A stretch of 64,000 bases of DNA, taken from Microbulbifer sp. GL-2 (GTDB taxonomy: Bacteria > Pseudomonadota > Gammaproteobacteria > Pseudomonadales > Cellvibrionaceae). Both the position numbers and the translations under genes were made by a program. The stretch is taken from positions 3,902,001 through 3,966,000 of the forward strand of contig NZ_AP019807.1 in the NCBI RefSeq assembly GCF_007183175.1. The letters are read 5' to 3'. Of this stretch, positions 57,956 to 64,000 are shown in pieces. Below the pieces are notes generated by a model, which worked only from the letters and a program-made list of their open reading frames with translations, ran no database searches and was not told the DNA's origin. Positions within the stretch are counted from its first letter, which is position 1; each line of letters opens with the position of its first letter.

Positions 57956-59395
57956 CTAAGGATTTAAGCCAAAGCGCTCGTTTAACCATGAAGACATTAT
58001 CTTCAGGGCTTTTGGAGAGAAGCTTTCCTCTATTTCAGCATATTCAGAAGAGGAACCTTTCTTTGCTGTTTGAAACATGTGGTTCATTTGTTTGAGCTCA
58101 AAAATTTGAAAGTCGGGGTGATCTATGTTACTTAAAACTCTATGCATATTGTTCAAATTCATTTTTGCATCGACTTGAAAATCCAGGGAGCCGTTGAGGG
58201 CCAGTAACGGGGCCTTTGTGTGCTCCAGATAGGGCTCGGGATTAAATTTGAGGAAATATCGAAACCAAGGTGTAGAGTATTGCTTCTTCAGTTGTTCAAC
58301 TTTTGCTTCCAGTTTATGATTCTGGTTGTCCTCGAGTCTGGCGCTCTTGAGGAGCAGTTGGTGAATCTCATTGCTGATAACTTCGTTTTCCTCTAGCTGG
58401 CCAATCAAGCTGAAAATCTCTTCGTCTAACTCGCGGAGTTTTTCCAGTTTCTGATCTTCTAAGCCATTAAATTTTCGATCTCGATACCACTGATCTACAA
58501 GTAGTTCGGGTATTTTAACACCTGGGCCGGCAAGTAAAATGGCAAATGCGATATCATCACGTTTACTGGCAACCATGGGGGCGATCATACCACCTTCGCT
58601 GTGACCAATTAAGCCAATCTTGTTACTGGGAAGATCGCTGCGGCTGTTCAGGTAGTCAACGGCTGCACTGACATCTGTGGCAAAATCTTCACTGGTTGCA
58701 GTAAAGAAATTACCAGTAGACTCGCCAATTCCTCGATCATCATAACGTAATACAGCATACCCTTGCCGTGTTAGATAATCGGCGATAACTGCAAATGGCT
58801 TATGTCCAAATAGTGTTTCATCACGATCCTGAGGCCCAGAACCACTAATAAGGATTGCAGTTGCCTTAATTTTAGTTTTGGGTTTTGTAAGTGTTCCAGA
58901 CAAGACGATATTGGCATTTTTATTTTTAAAGTTCACTTCTTCGACTGCGTACGGAAAGGGGCTCTTAGGTATCTGGGGACGGTTCTTGTTTTTGTTTTTA
59001 TCGCCCGCAGATGCCCTTCTGAAATTTAGGGGTAGAGGCTTTTCCCGATTGAAAGTACCAAAGATTAGGTCAACGTCGGTATTGTAAGCACCCTCGTACT
59101 TGATACCCAAGTCCTCTACTTCGAAAGTGATACTGTTGCCTTTTACATTGAGCATGGATGTTTCTATTCCATATTTCTCCTGGGATGTACTATCCATTGC
59201 GCCTGTCCATTTGCCATTTTCTTGATCAATATGAATAACTATTGGTAATGTTTCGTCGTCATCTAGCTGGAGGGTTGCCTTCCATTCGCCATTGATGCTA
59301 CCAGCCACTGCAGCAGTGGAAAATAAACCTGTTGCAAAGAGAAGAGATTTCAATCCTGATCTAACGCCATTTATTCCGATTTGTAGAAGCTGCAT
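57956..59395 (-). CDS. Exported alpha/beta hydrolase with N-terminal beta domain
   Basis: 479 residues. Signal peptide (LKSLLFATGLFSTAAVAGS), then a beta-rich domain (about 30-125: INGEWKATLQLDDDETLPIV, GKWTGAMDST), then an alpha/beta hydrolase domain: ILISGSGPQDRDETLFGHKP, the LTRQGYAVLRYDDRGIGEST region, nucleophile elbow GLIGHSEGGMIAPM, a helical lid insert rich in charged residues (about 300-380), acid region LALNGSLDFQV and catalytic His in LKQMNHMFQ. This layout is shared with serine hydrolases of the periplasm often found in Bacteroidetes and marine gammaproteobacteria; the substrate is unknown. Same strand as, and just before, the two-component pair. Confidence 0.9.
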   Translation of the reverse strand: MQLLQIGINGVRSGLKSLLFATGLFSTAAVAGSINGEWKATLQLDDDETLPIVIHIDQENGKWTGAMDSTSQEKYGIETSMLNVKGNSITFEVEDLGIKYEGAYNTDVDLIFGTFNREKPLPLNFRRASAGDKNKNKNRPQIPKSPFPYAVEEVNFKNKNANIVLSGTLTKPKTKIKATAILISGSGPQDRDETLFGHKPFAVIADYLTRQGYAVLRYDDRGIGESTGNFFTATSEDFATDVSAAVDYLNSRSDLPSNKIGLIGHSEGGMIAPMVASKRDDIAFAILLAGPGVKIPELLVDQWYRDRKFNGLEDQKLEKLRELDEEIFSLIGQLEENEVISNEIHQLLLKSARLEDNQNHKLEAKVEQLKKQYSTPWFRYFLKFNPEPYLEHTKAPLLALNGSLDFQVDAKMNLNNMHRVLSNIDHPDFQIFELKQMNHMFQTAKKGSSSEYAEIEESFSPKALKIMSSWLNERFGLNP

Positions 59396-59669
59396 AAAAA
59401 GTATTCCCTGTGTTATTGCATTGGTTGAATGGCATTTTAGGGACAGATCTTTTTTCTGTGATAAAAATAGGATGGAAGGCTCAGGCAGCTGTTGAACGGT
59501 AAGAAGAGGGAGATGGGGAGCCTGAGCTAATGTCTTTATATTACCTGGAACACTTTGCCCTTTATTCTTAGATTGCCATTAGGTGCTGTTAACTACTACT
59601 TTGAGGACTTAGTTTTGTGATGGACATTGGGGGTAGCCGGTTTGCAGAAGTTAAAAGCAGTACAGCTGT

Positions 59670-60914
59670 TTAGCTGACAGCAGGAGCGGTAGGATTGCTA
59701 TCTATCCCATGTTTGGGCAGCGCCAGAGAGATCAATGCTGTTGCCAATAAGAATATGGAGGAAACCACTAAACACATCTCCAGCCCAGCTATCTGGAATA
59801 ACCAACCTGACAATAGGGTCCCCAGCAGTCGCCCCATGGCATTCGCCATATAGTAGAACCCGACATCCATCGACACTCCATCCTCACGTGCATAGGAGAC
59901 AATGAGATAACTATGCAGAGAGGAGTTGACCGCAAATACAACGGCAAAGGCCAGTAACCCAACCAAGGTTGTGAGTAGGGGATGAACTCCAAAGTGTAGT
60001 GCCAGGGCAATCATTGCCGGAATCAAGGCCAATACAGCAGCCCAGGACATCGTAGCTTTGCCGTCGGGCACCGTAGAGGATATGCCTGCTGTGATTTTTG
60101 GTGCTGTTGCTTGCACAATGCCATAGCCGATCACCCAGGCTGCCAGAAAGGCTCCCACCTGCCAGTGGCCCCAGCCAAATTGGTTTGAAAGGAAAATTGG
60201 CAGGGCGATAACAAACCAGGTATCGCGGGAGGCAAATAGGAACAACCGTGCTGCTGCGAGGACGTTTACTGCGCGACTCTTGGAGAATACATCGCGAAAT
60301 CGACTCTTGGCCTTGGCTTTGCCCAGCTCTTCGCGTAGAAATTTTGTGCTCAGTACCCATACTATTGCCAGGCCCACAGCCATAAGCAGAATTGCTCCGC
60401 GGAATCCCATTAGTGCGAGCAGAGCCCCTCCCAGGAAAAACCCTATCCCTTTAAGGGCATTCTTTGAGCCGGTAAGCAGGGCTACCCACCGGTAGAGCGC
60501 GCCTTGGGCCCCGGTGGGAAATAACAATTTGATAGCGCTTTTCGCGCTCATTTTATTGAGGTCTTTGGCAATCCCAGAAAAGGCCTGGGCGGCCATCACC
60601 CAGGCCACGGAGAGAAGGCTTGATGGCACCAGCAGCATCGATAAGGCAAGCACTTGTAGTGCAAGCCCCATATTCATTGTGCGATTGAGACCGAGAAAGG
60701 CGCCCAGCCAACCACCAACCAAGTTGGTAACCACCCCGAAGAACTCATAAAAAATAAAAAGCAGGGCAATTTCCAGGGGAGCGTAGCCGAGGTTGTGGAA
60801 ATGCAGCAACACCAGCATGCGCAACGCGCCATCGGTCAGGGTGAACGACCAATAGTTACCGGTAACCAGCAAATACTGGCGGACGGAGGAAGGCAAAGAA
60901 GTGAAAAACTGCAT
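59670..60914 (-). CDS. arsJ: Organoarsenical efflux MFS transporter
   Basis: About 414 residues with twelve membrane helices. ATG 60914 is used; a TTG three codons upstream is possible, and the Shine-Dalgarno is weak. Features such as NYWSFTLTDGALRMLVLLHF, GYAPLEIALLFIFYEFFGVV and AFSGIAKDLNKMSAKSAIKL match ArsJ. In the known pathway GAPDH uses arsenate in place of phosphate to make 1-arseno-3-phosphoglycerate, and ArsJ exports it, after which it breaks down outside. Assignment is strengthened by the gap gene 37 bases upstream and by arsR and arsC. Confidence 0.92.
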   Translation of the reverse strand: MQFFTSLPSSVRQYLLVTGNYWSFTLTDGALRMLVLLHFHNLGYAPLEIALLFIFYEFFGVVTNLVGGWLGAFLGLNRTMNMGLALQVLALSMLLVPSSLLSVAWVMAAQAFSGIAKDLNKMSAKSAIKLLFPTGAQGALYRWVALLTGSKNALKGIGFFLGGALLALMGFRGAILLMAVGLAIVWVLSTKFLREELGKAKAKSRFRDVFSKSRAVNVLAAARLFLFASRDTWFVIALPIFLSNQFGWGHWQVGAFLAAWVIGYGIVQATAPKITAGISSTVPDGKATMSWAAVLALIPAMIALALHFGVHPLLTTLVGLLAFAVVFAVNSSLHSYLIVSYAREDGVSMDVGFYYMANAMGRLLGTLLSGWLFQIAGLEMCLVVSSIFLLATALISLALPKHGIDSNPTAPAVS

Positions 60915-60951
60915 TGAACTCAATCTTGTTACTACTGTGATATTAGAGAAC

Positions 60952-61980
60952 TCAGGATCCAGATAGGCTTGCTTGGCGATCTATGTTTCCGATCATCCTG
61001 GCAAGTTCCGCTGTACGATTGGCATAACCCCATTCGTTGTCATACCAGGTATAAATTTTGACCTGAGTACCATTGACCACCATGGTGGAGAGGGCATCGA
61101 CAATACTTGAGCGGGGGTCGGTCTTGTAATCCACTGATACCAGCGGGCGCTCTTCATAACCGAGGATATTTTTCAACTCCCCTTCAGATGCGTCTTGCAA
61201 AAACTGATTGACTTCCTCGGCACTGGTTGGGCGTTCAACCTCAAATACACAGTCTGTCAATGAGGCGTTGGCGAGGGGGACACGGACAGCGTGGCCGTTC
61301 AGCTTGCTAGTCAGTTCAGGAAAAATCGCAGTGATTGCCGTGGCTGACCCAGTAGTGGTCGGGATTAGGCTGGCTCCGCAGGCCCTGGCGCGGCGAAGAT
61401 CTGCATGGGGAGCGTCGAGAATAGTCTGTGTATTAGTGATGTCGTGAATAGTTGTGATAGAGCCATGTTTGATACCCAGTTTTTCATGAATCACTTTCAC
61501 GACTGGAGCAAGACAGTTGGTGGTGCATGAGGCGGCGGTGGCTATTGGGTGTTTGGCTGGATCGTAAATGTGCTGATTCACTCCCAGGACAATATTGGGT
61601 ACGCCAGCATCTTTCACCGGAGCGGAAACAAGCACTCGTTTAACACCTTGGTCGAGATACCCTTGCAGAGCCGTAGAGGTCTTCATTTTACCTGAGGCTT
61701 CGACAACAAGATCGCAACCGCTCCAATCGGTATCCGAGATTGCGGTATTTGCACTACAGAAGACCTGCTTGCCTTCAATTTCAATGGATCGATCTGTTGA
61801 TTTGGCATTGTGGTGCCAGCGTCCATGGACAGAGTCGAAGTTCAGGAGGTGAGCCAGTGTATGGGGATCTCCAGCGGGGTCATTGATTTGGATAAATTCC
61901 ATTTCCGGCCAGTCCCATGCCACACGTAATACGAGACGGCCGATACGTCCAAATCCGTTGATTCCGACTTTTATAGTCAA
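60952..61980 (-). CDS. gap: ArsJ-associated glyceraldehyde-3-phosphate dehydrogenase
   Basis: 342 residues from TTG 61980, which has AGGAGAAG upstream. NAD-binding IKVGINGFGRIGRLVLR, catalytic Cys in TAASCTTNCLAPVVKV, and C-terminal YDNEWGYANRTAELARM. In this operon it most likely makes arseno-phosphoglycerate from glyceraldehyde-3-phosphate and arsenate for ArsJ, rather than serving central glycolysis. An ArsR-like operator lies in the 86 bases before it, so it may be transcribed from its own arsenic-responsive promoter as well as from arsC. Confidence 0.95.
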   Translation of the reverse strand: MTIKVGINGFGRIGRLVLRVAWDWPEMEFIQINDPAGDPHTLAHLLNFDSVHGRWHHNAKSTDRSIEIEGKQVFCSANTAISDTDWSGCDLVVEASGKMKTSTALQGYLDQGVKRVLVSAPVKDAGVPNIVLGVNQHIYDPAKHPIATAASCTTNCLAPVVKVIHEKLGIKHGSITTIHDITNTQTILDAPHADLRRARACGASLIPTTTGSATAITAIFPELTSKLNGHAVRVPLANASLTDCVFEVERPTSAEEVNQFLQDASEGELKNILGYEERPLVSVDYKTDPRSSIVDALSTMVVNGTQVKIYTWYDNEWGYANRTAELARMIGNIDRQASLSGS

Positions 61981-61999
61981 CTTTCTTCTCCTGGCATTT

Positions 62000-62029
62000 C
62001 TGTATATATGAAAAATCGTATATATACAG
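62000..62029. promoter_or_regulatory. ArsR-like operator before gap-arsJ
   Basis: Inverted repeat CTGTATATA ... TATATACAG with a 12-base centre TGAAAAATCGTA. The inner part, ATATATG then AAAAATCGTATAT, matches the second site before arsC. It lies 20-49 bases before the gap start. Confidence 0.7.
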
Positions 62030-62066
62030 GTAAAATTTTACAGTTGTGTGAGCATTATTCAGGCCA

Positions 62067-62411
62067 TTAACAGCATAGGCTGGCGCGCAGGGGCCTCTCG
62101 CCCATCTGGATCAGGTTCTGTAAATCCTCTGCGATGAAATGCCGGTTTGCCTGTAAGGTGTCTTGAAGAATGGCTTTTGACCAATCACCCAAAGCAGGGT
62201 TGATACGATAGAAAATCCACTGCCCCTGACGCCGGTCCTGTAATAAGTCCGCACTGCGTAGAAGGGCCAGGTGTCTGGATATCTTTGGCTGGCTGAGATT
62301 GAGCGCTGCAGTCAATTCGCACACGCAAAGCTCACCCTCATGAGCAATGAGTAAAAGAGTACGCAAGCGAGTATCATCAGCCAGGCACTTATAAAACTGA
62401 ACTGGGTTCAA
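62067..62411 (-). CDS. arsR: Arsenic-responsive repressor ArsR
   Basis: 114 residues from TTG 62411, chosen because GGGGA lies five bases upstream; another TTG at 62423 lacks room for a ribosome site. A winged helix-turn-helix (LNLSQPKISRHLALLRSADL) follows the As(III) motif GELCVCEL, the ELCVCDL-type site of classic ArsR. Two further Cys close the protein (SLCC). It releases DNA when arsenite binds. It lies 19 bases after arsC and should bind both inverted repeats at 62000 and 62888. Confidence 0.95.
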   Translation of the reverse strand: MNPVQFYKCLADDTRLRTLLLIAHEGELCVCELTAALNLSQPKISRHLALLRSADLLQDRRQGQWIFYRINPALGDWSKAILQDTLQANRHFIAEDLQNLIQMGERPLRASLCC

Positions 62412-62430
62412 GGCTTTCCCCAAATTCCTA

Positions 62431-62850
62431 TTATGCCGCCTTGGCGACTTTGGTTAGCACCAAGGTCAACAACTTGATGCGTGTACTCAACTCTCTTACT
62501 GTTGTGTAAAAGGGCCTGAAGCAGCGGCGCTCAGCCGGGTCCTCAAAATCCCATGCGATTACTTTGCCGTGTCCGGGTGAGGGCACATACTCCTTGTGGC
62601 TTTTGTCACATAGGGTAATTACCAAGTCAAAATACTGGTCTGATACTTCGTCCATGCTCTTTGAATGGAGCCCCTTGATAGGGATCCCAAGCCGCTTTAG
62701 AGCTCGGATTGCCCGAACGTCCACCGGCTCAGGGCTGGTTCCAGCACTTTCCACTTCAAAGAAATACCCTGAGTAATAGCGCAATAGGGCCTCGGCAATA
62801 ATTGAACGAGCCGAGTTTCCAGCACAGACAAAAAGAACGCGCTTCTTCAA
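62431..62850 (-). CDS. arsC: Arsenate reductase, low-molecular-weight phosphatase type
   Basis: 139 residues from TTG 62850, preceded by GGAGAG five bases upstream. The in-frame ATG at 62886 sits one base from the operator and has no room for a ribosome site. P-loop Cys9-x5-Arg15 in LFVCAGNSARSIIAEALLR. Redox Cys in VITLCDKSHKEY (Cys82-like position), and the DFEDPAERRC region near the end, with WDFEDP, is typical. It reduces arsenate to arsenite. First gene of arsC-arsR-gap-arsJ. No arsenite exporter (ArsB or Acr3) is seen in the window. Confidence 0.88.
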   Translation of the reverse strand: MKKRVLFVCAGNSARSIIAEALLRYYSGYFFEVESAGTSPEPVDVRAIRALKRLGIPIKGLHSKSMDEVSDQYFDLVITLCDKSHKEYVPSPGHGKVIAWDFEDPAERRCFRPFYTTVRELSTRIKLLTLVLTKVAKAA

Positions 62851-62887
62851 ATCGACTCTCCAGCTGGCCTTACTTACCCTAACCATT

Positions 62888-62907
62888 ATATATGGAAAAC
62901 CGTATAT
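62888..62907. promoter_or_regulatory. ArsR-like operator before arsC
   Basis: ATATATGGAAAACCGTATAT: 8-bp arms ATATATGG / CCGTATAT with one mismatch around AAAA. It shares ATATATG(G/A)AAAA(C/T)CGTATAT, allowing for one extra A, with the site before gap. It lies 38 bases before the arsC start chosen here. Confidence 0.7.
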
Positions 62908-62922
62908 TCATAGAGGTAAAAA

Positions 62923-62941
62923 ACCGGGAGTATCTCCCGGT
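62923..62941 (-). terminator. Rho-independent terminator of xthA
   Basis: Stem ACCGGGAG / CTCCCGGT with loop TAT, 15 bases past the xthA stop. On the minus strand it runs into TTTTTT. It insulates the ars promoter from xthA transcription. Confidence 0.85.
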
Positions 62942-62955
62942 CTTACGCTGAATGG

Positions 62956-63771
62956 CTAGAGCTTGAACTCAGTCCAGACCGGTGCATGGTCTGAAGGTCG
63001 CTCCATAGCGCGGATGTCATAGTCCACACCGGAGGCAACACACTTCTCCACCAGTGGATTGCTGGCCATGATCAGGTCGATGCGTAGGCCGCGTTTGGGA
63101 TCGCGGTCAAATCCACGGCTGCGGTAGTCGAACCAACTATATACATCGTCAGTTTCTGGATTGAGGGCACGGAAGGTATCCACCAGGCCCCATGCTTCGA
63201 TTTTCTGCAGCCACTCACGCTCTTCCGGTAGGAAGCTGCACTTGCCGTCACGCAGCCAGCGCTTGCGGTTGGGCTCTCCAATTCCAATATCAAGATCGCT
63301 TGGGGAGATATTCATATCTCCGATCACCAGCACTGGTGCACTGGGTTTGCAGGTGGTTTGCAGGTAGGTGTCCAGGTCTGCGTAGTACTTCCTTTTCGCC
63401 GGGAACTTCATTGGATGCTCACGGTTTTCCCCCTGCGGGAAGTATCCATTAATCACGGTAAGTGGCTCCGGGCCGCCGATATCGAATTTACCCATCACCA
63501 TACGGCGCTGCGCATTATCGTCATCGCCGGGAAAACCGTACTCACGATCGACAAAGGGAAGACGTGAGAGCAGGGCAACACCGTAGTGGGTTTTCTGACC
63601 AAAGTAGATGAGCTCATAACCCAGGTCCCGGATAGCATCCACCGGGAAATCCTCATCGGTTACTTTAGTTTCCTGTAATCCGATGATGTCCGGTTTATGG
63701 GTATCTACCAGCGTCTGCATTTGATGCAGGCGTGTACGTATGCTGTTGACGTTAAAGGAAACGACTTTCAT
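62956..63771 (-). CDS. xthA: Exodeoxyribonuclease III
   Basis: 271 residues, the usual length. MKVVSFNVNSIRTRLHQMQT opens the endonuclease/exonuclease/phosphatase fold. Metal Glu in DIIGLQETKVTDEDFP; NGYFPQGENREHP; GDMNISPSDLDIG; catalytic His in RPSDHAPVWTEFKL; and SWFDYRSRGFDRDPKRGLRI. Main AP endonuclease of base-excision repair, also a 3'-5' exonuclease on duplex DNA. Single-gene unit flanked by terminators on both sides. Confidence 0.97.
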   Translation of the reverse strand: MKVVSFNVNSIRTRLHQMQTLVDTHKPDIIGLQETKVTDEDFPVDAIRDLGYELIYFGQKTHYGVALLSRLPFVDREYGFPGDDDNAQRRMVMGKFDIGGPEPLTVINGYFPQGENREHPMKFPAKRKYYADLDTYLQTTCKPSAPVLVIGDMNISPSDLDIGIGEPNRKRWLRDGKCSFLPEEREWLQKIEAWGLVDTFRALNPETDDVYSWFDYRSRGFDRDPKRGLRIDLIMASNPLVEKCVASGVDYDIRAMERPSDHAPVWTEFKL

Positions 63772-63793
63772 TTATCCCCCCAAAAATAAAAAA

Positions 63794-63811
63794 GGCCGGG
63801 CTTGCCCGACC
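63794..63811 (-). terminator. Rho-independent terminator of the partial gene at the right edge
   Basis: Stem GGCCGGGC / GCCCGACC (one G-U pair) with a two-base loop. On the minus strand it is followed by TTTTTTATTTTT. It lies 47 bases past the stop at 63858. Confidence 0.85.
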
Positions 63812-63857
63812 TGATGTTCCTCGTGGATGGGGTGCGTATCGCACACCCCGTCACATA

Positions 63858-64000
63858 TTAGAAGTTGGCGACTTGAGGCGGAGCCTTGCTAGCCTTGGTG
63901 GCCAGCCCGATAAAGTCCGCCATTATATAGCCGGCTTCATTCAAGATTGGATCTTTTTCCAGCTTGATTTCAACAGGGCCACCAATGGCTGCCACATCTT
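63858..64000 (-). CDS. C-terminal end of an unidentified gene (partial)
   Basis: The minus strand reads 47 codons in from the right edge, ending TAA at 63858: DVAAIGGPVEIKLEKDPILN, then EAGYIMADFIGLATKASKAP and PQVANF. No stop interrupts it, and a clean terminator follows, so it is a real gene end. I do not recognise the family from this fragment. Confidence 0.6.
   Translation of the reverse strand, partial: DVAAIGGPVEIKLEKDPILNEAGYIMADFIGLATKASKAPPQVANF

Overview
The window reads as chromosome from a marine gammaproteobacterium. The best guess is Microbulbifer or a close relative among the Cellvibrionales, inferred from gene content: a full gspC-M type II secretion operon, an Oar-like TonB receptor, a giant YD-repeat protein carrying what looks like a polysaccharide-enzyme type binding domain, and an ArsJ-type arsenic operon. 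Host genes are moderately GC-rich. The centre and right of the window hold an accessory island with abrupt AT-rich patches.

Layout. 0-7 kb: a partial acyl-CoA thioesterase II, a hypothetical protein, a TetR regulator overlapping a DUF1285 gene, and the fatty-acid oxidation electron route (ETF-ubiquinone oxidoreductase, divergent from etfBA), with a perfect PsrA-like operator in the shared promoter. 7.3-18 kb: gspCDEFGHIJKLM in canonical order, closed by a 14-bp-stem terminator; gspN and the prepilin peptidase gene are not here. 18-27.6 kb: a small conserved protein, a DUF2788 membrane peptide, a hybrid kinase that has lost its phospho-acceptor histidine, a convergent TonB receptor divergent from an S1/P1 nuclease, a membrane protein, an aldo/keto reductase and a DJ-1 family protein. 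28.4-31.6 kb: three exported proteins in a row (cytochrome c5-like, Tat-type FAD lactone oxidase, Tat-type PLP enzyme).

31.6-55 kb is the accessory core. A YD-repeat (Rhs-type) gene of about 20 kb, reading as about 6,700 residues, is interrupted once, at a run of nine G at 45677-45685. One more G would rejoin the two halves, and an internal duplicate of the local domain aligns without gaps only in the rejoined frame. The protein carries repeated beta-rich modules, a jelly-roll binding-like domain, a LysM domain, a hydrophobic Gly/Ala segment and an AT-rich C-terminal tip resembling an ADP-ribosyltransferase. A candidate immunity gene starts one base after the stop. A 57-residue start-less remnant of another toxin tip follows, and then a dead IS3-family element that has cut into a second copy of the small membrane protein gene found on the left side of the Rhs gene. 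This is a polymorphic-toxin locus with visible tip turnover and a possible phase switch.

55-64 kb, nearly all on the minus strand apart from a seven-helix membrane protein: an exported alpha/beta hydrolase with a LytS/LytTR two-component pair, an arsenic operon (arsC-arsR-gap-arsJ) with two matching ArsR-like operators, exodeoxyribonuclease III, and the end of an unidentified gene. ArsC and ArsR handle and sense arsenic, while the ArsJ-associated GAPDH and ArsJ make and export arseno-phosphoglycerate; no arsenite pump is present in the window.
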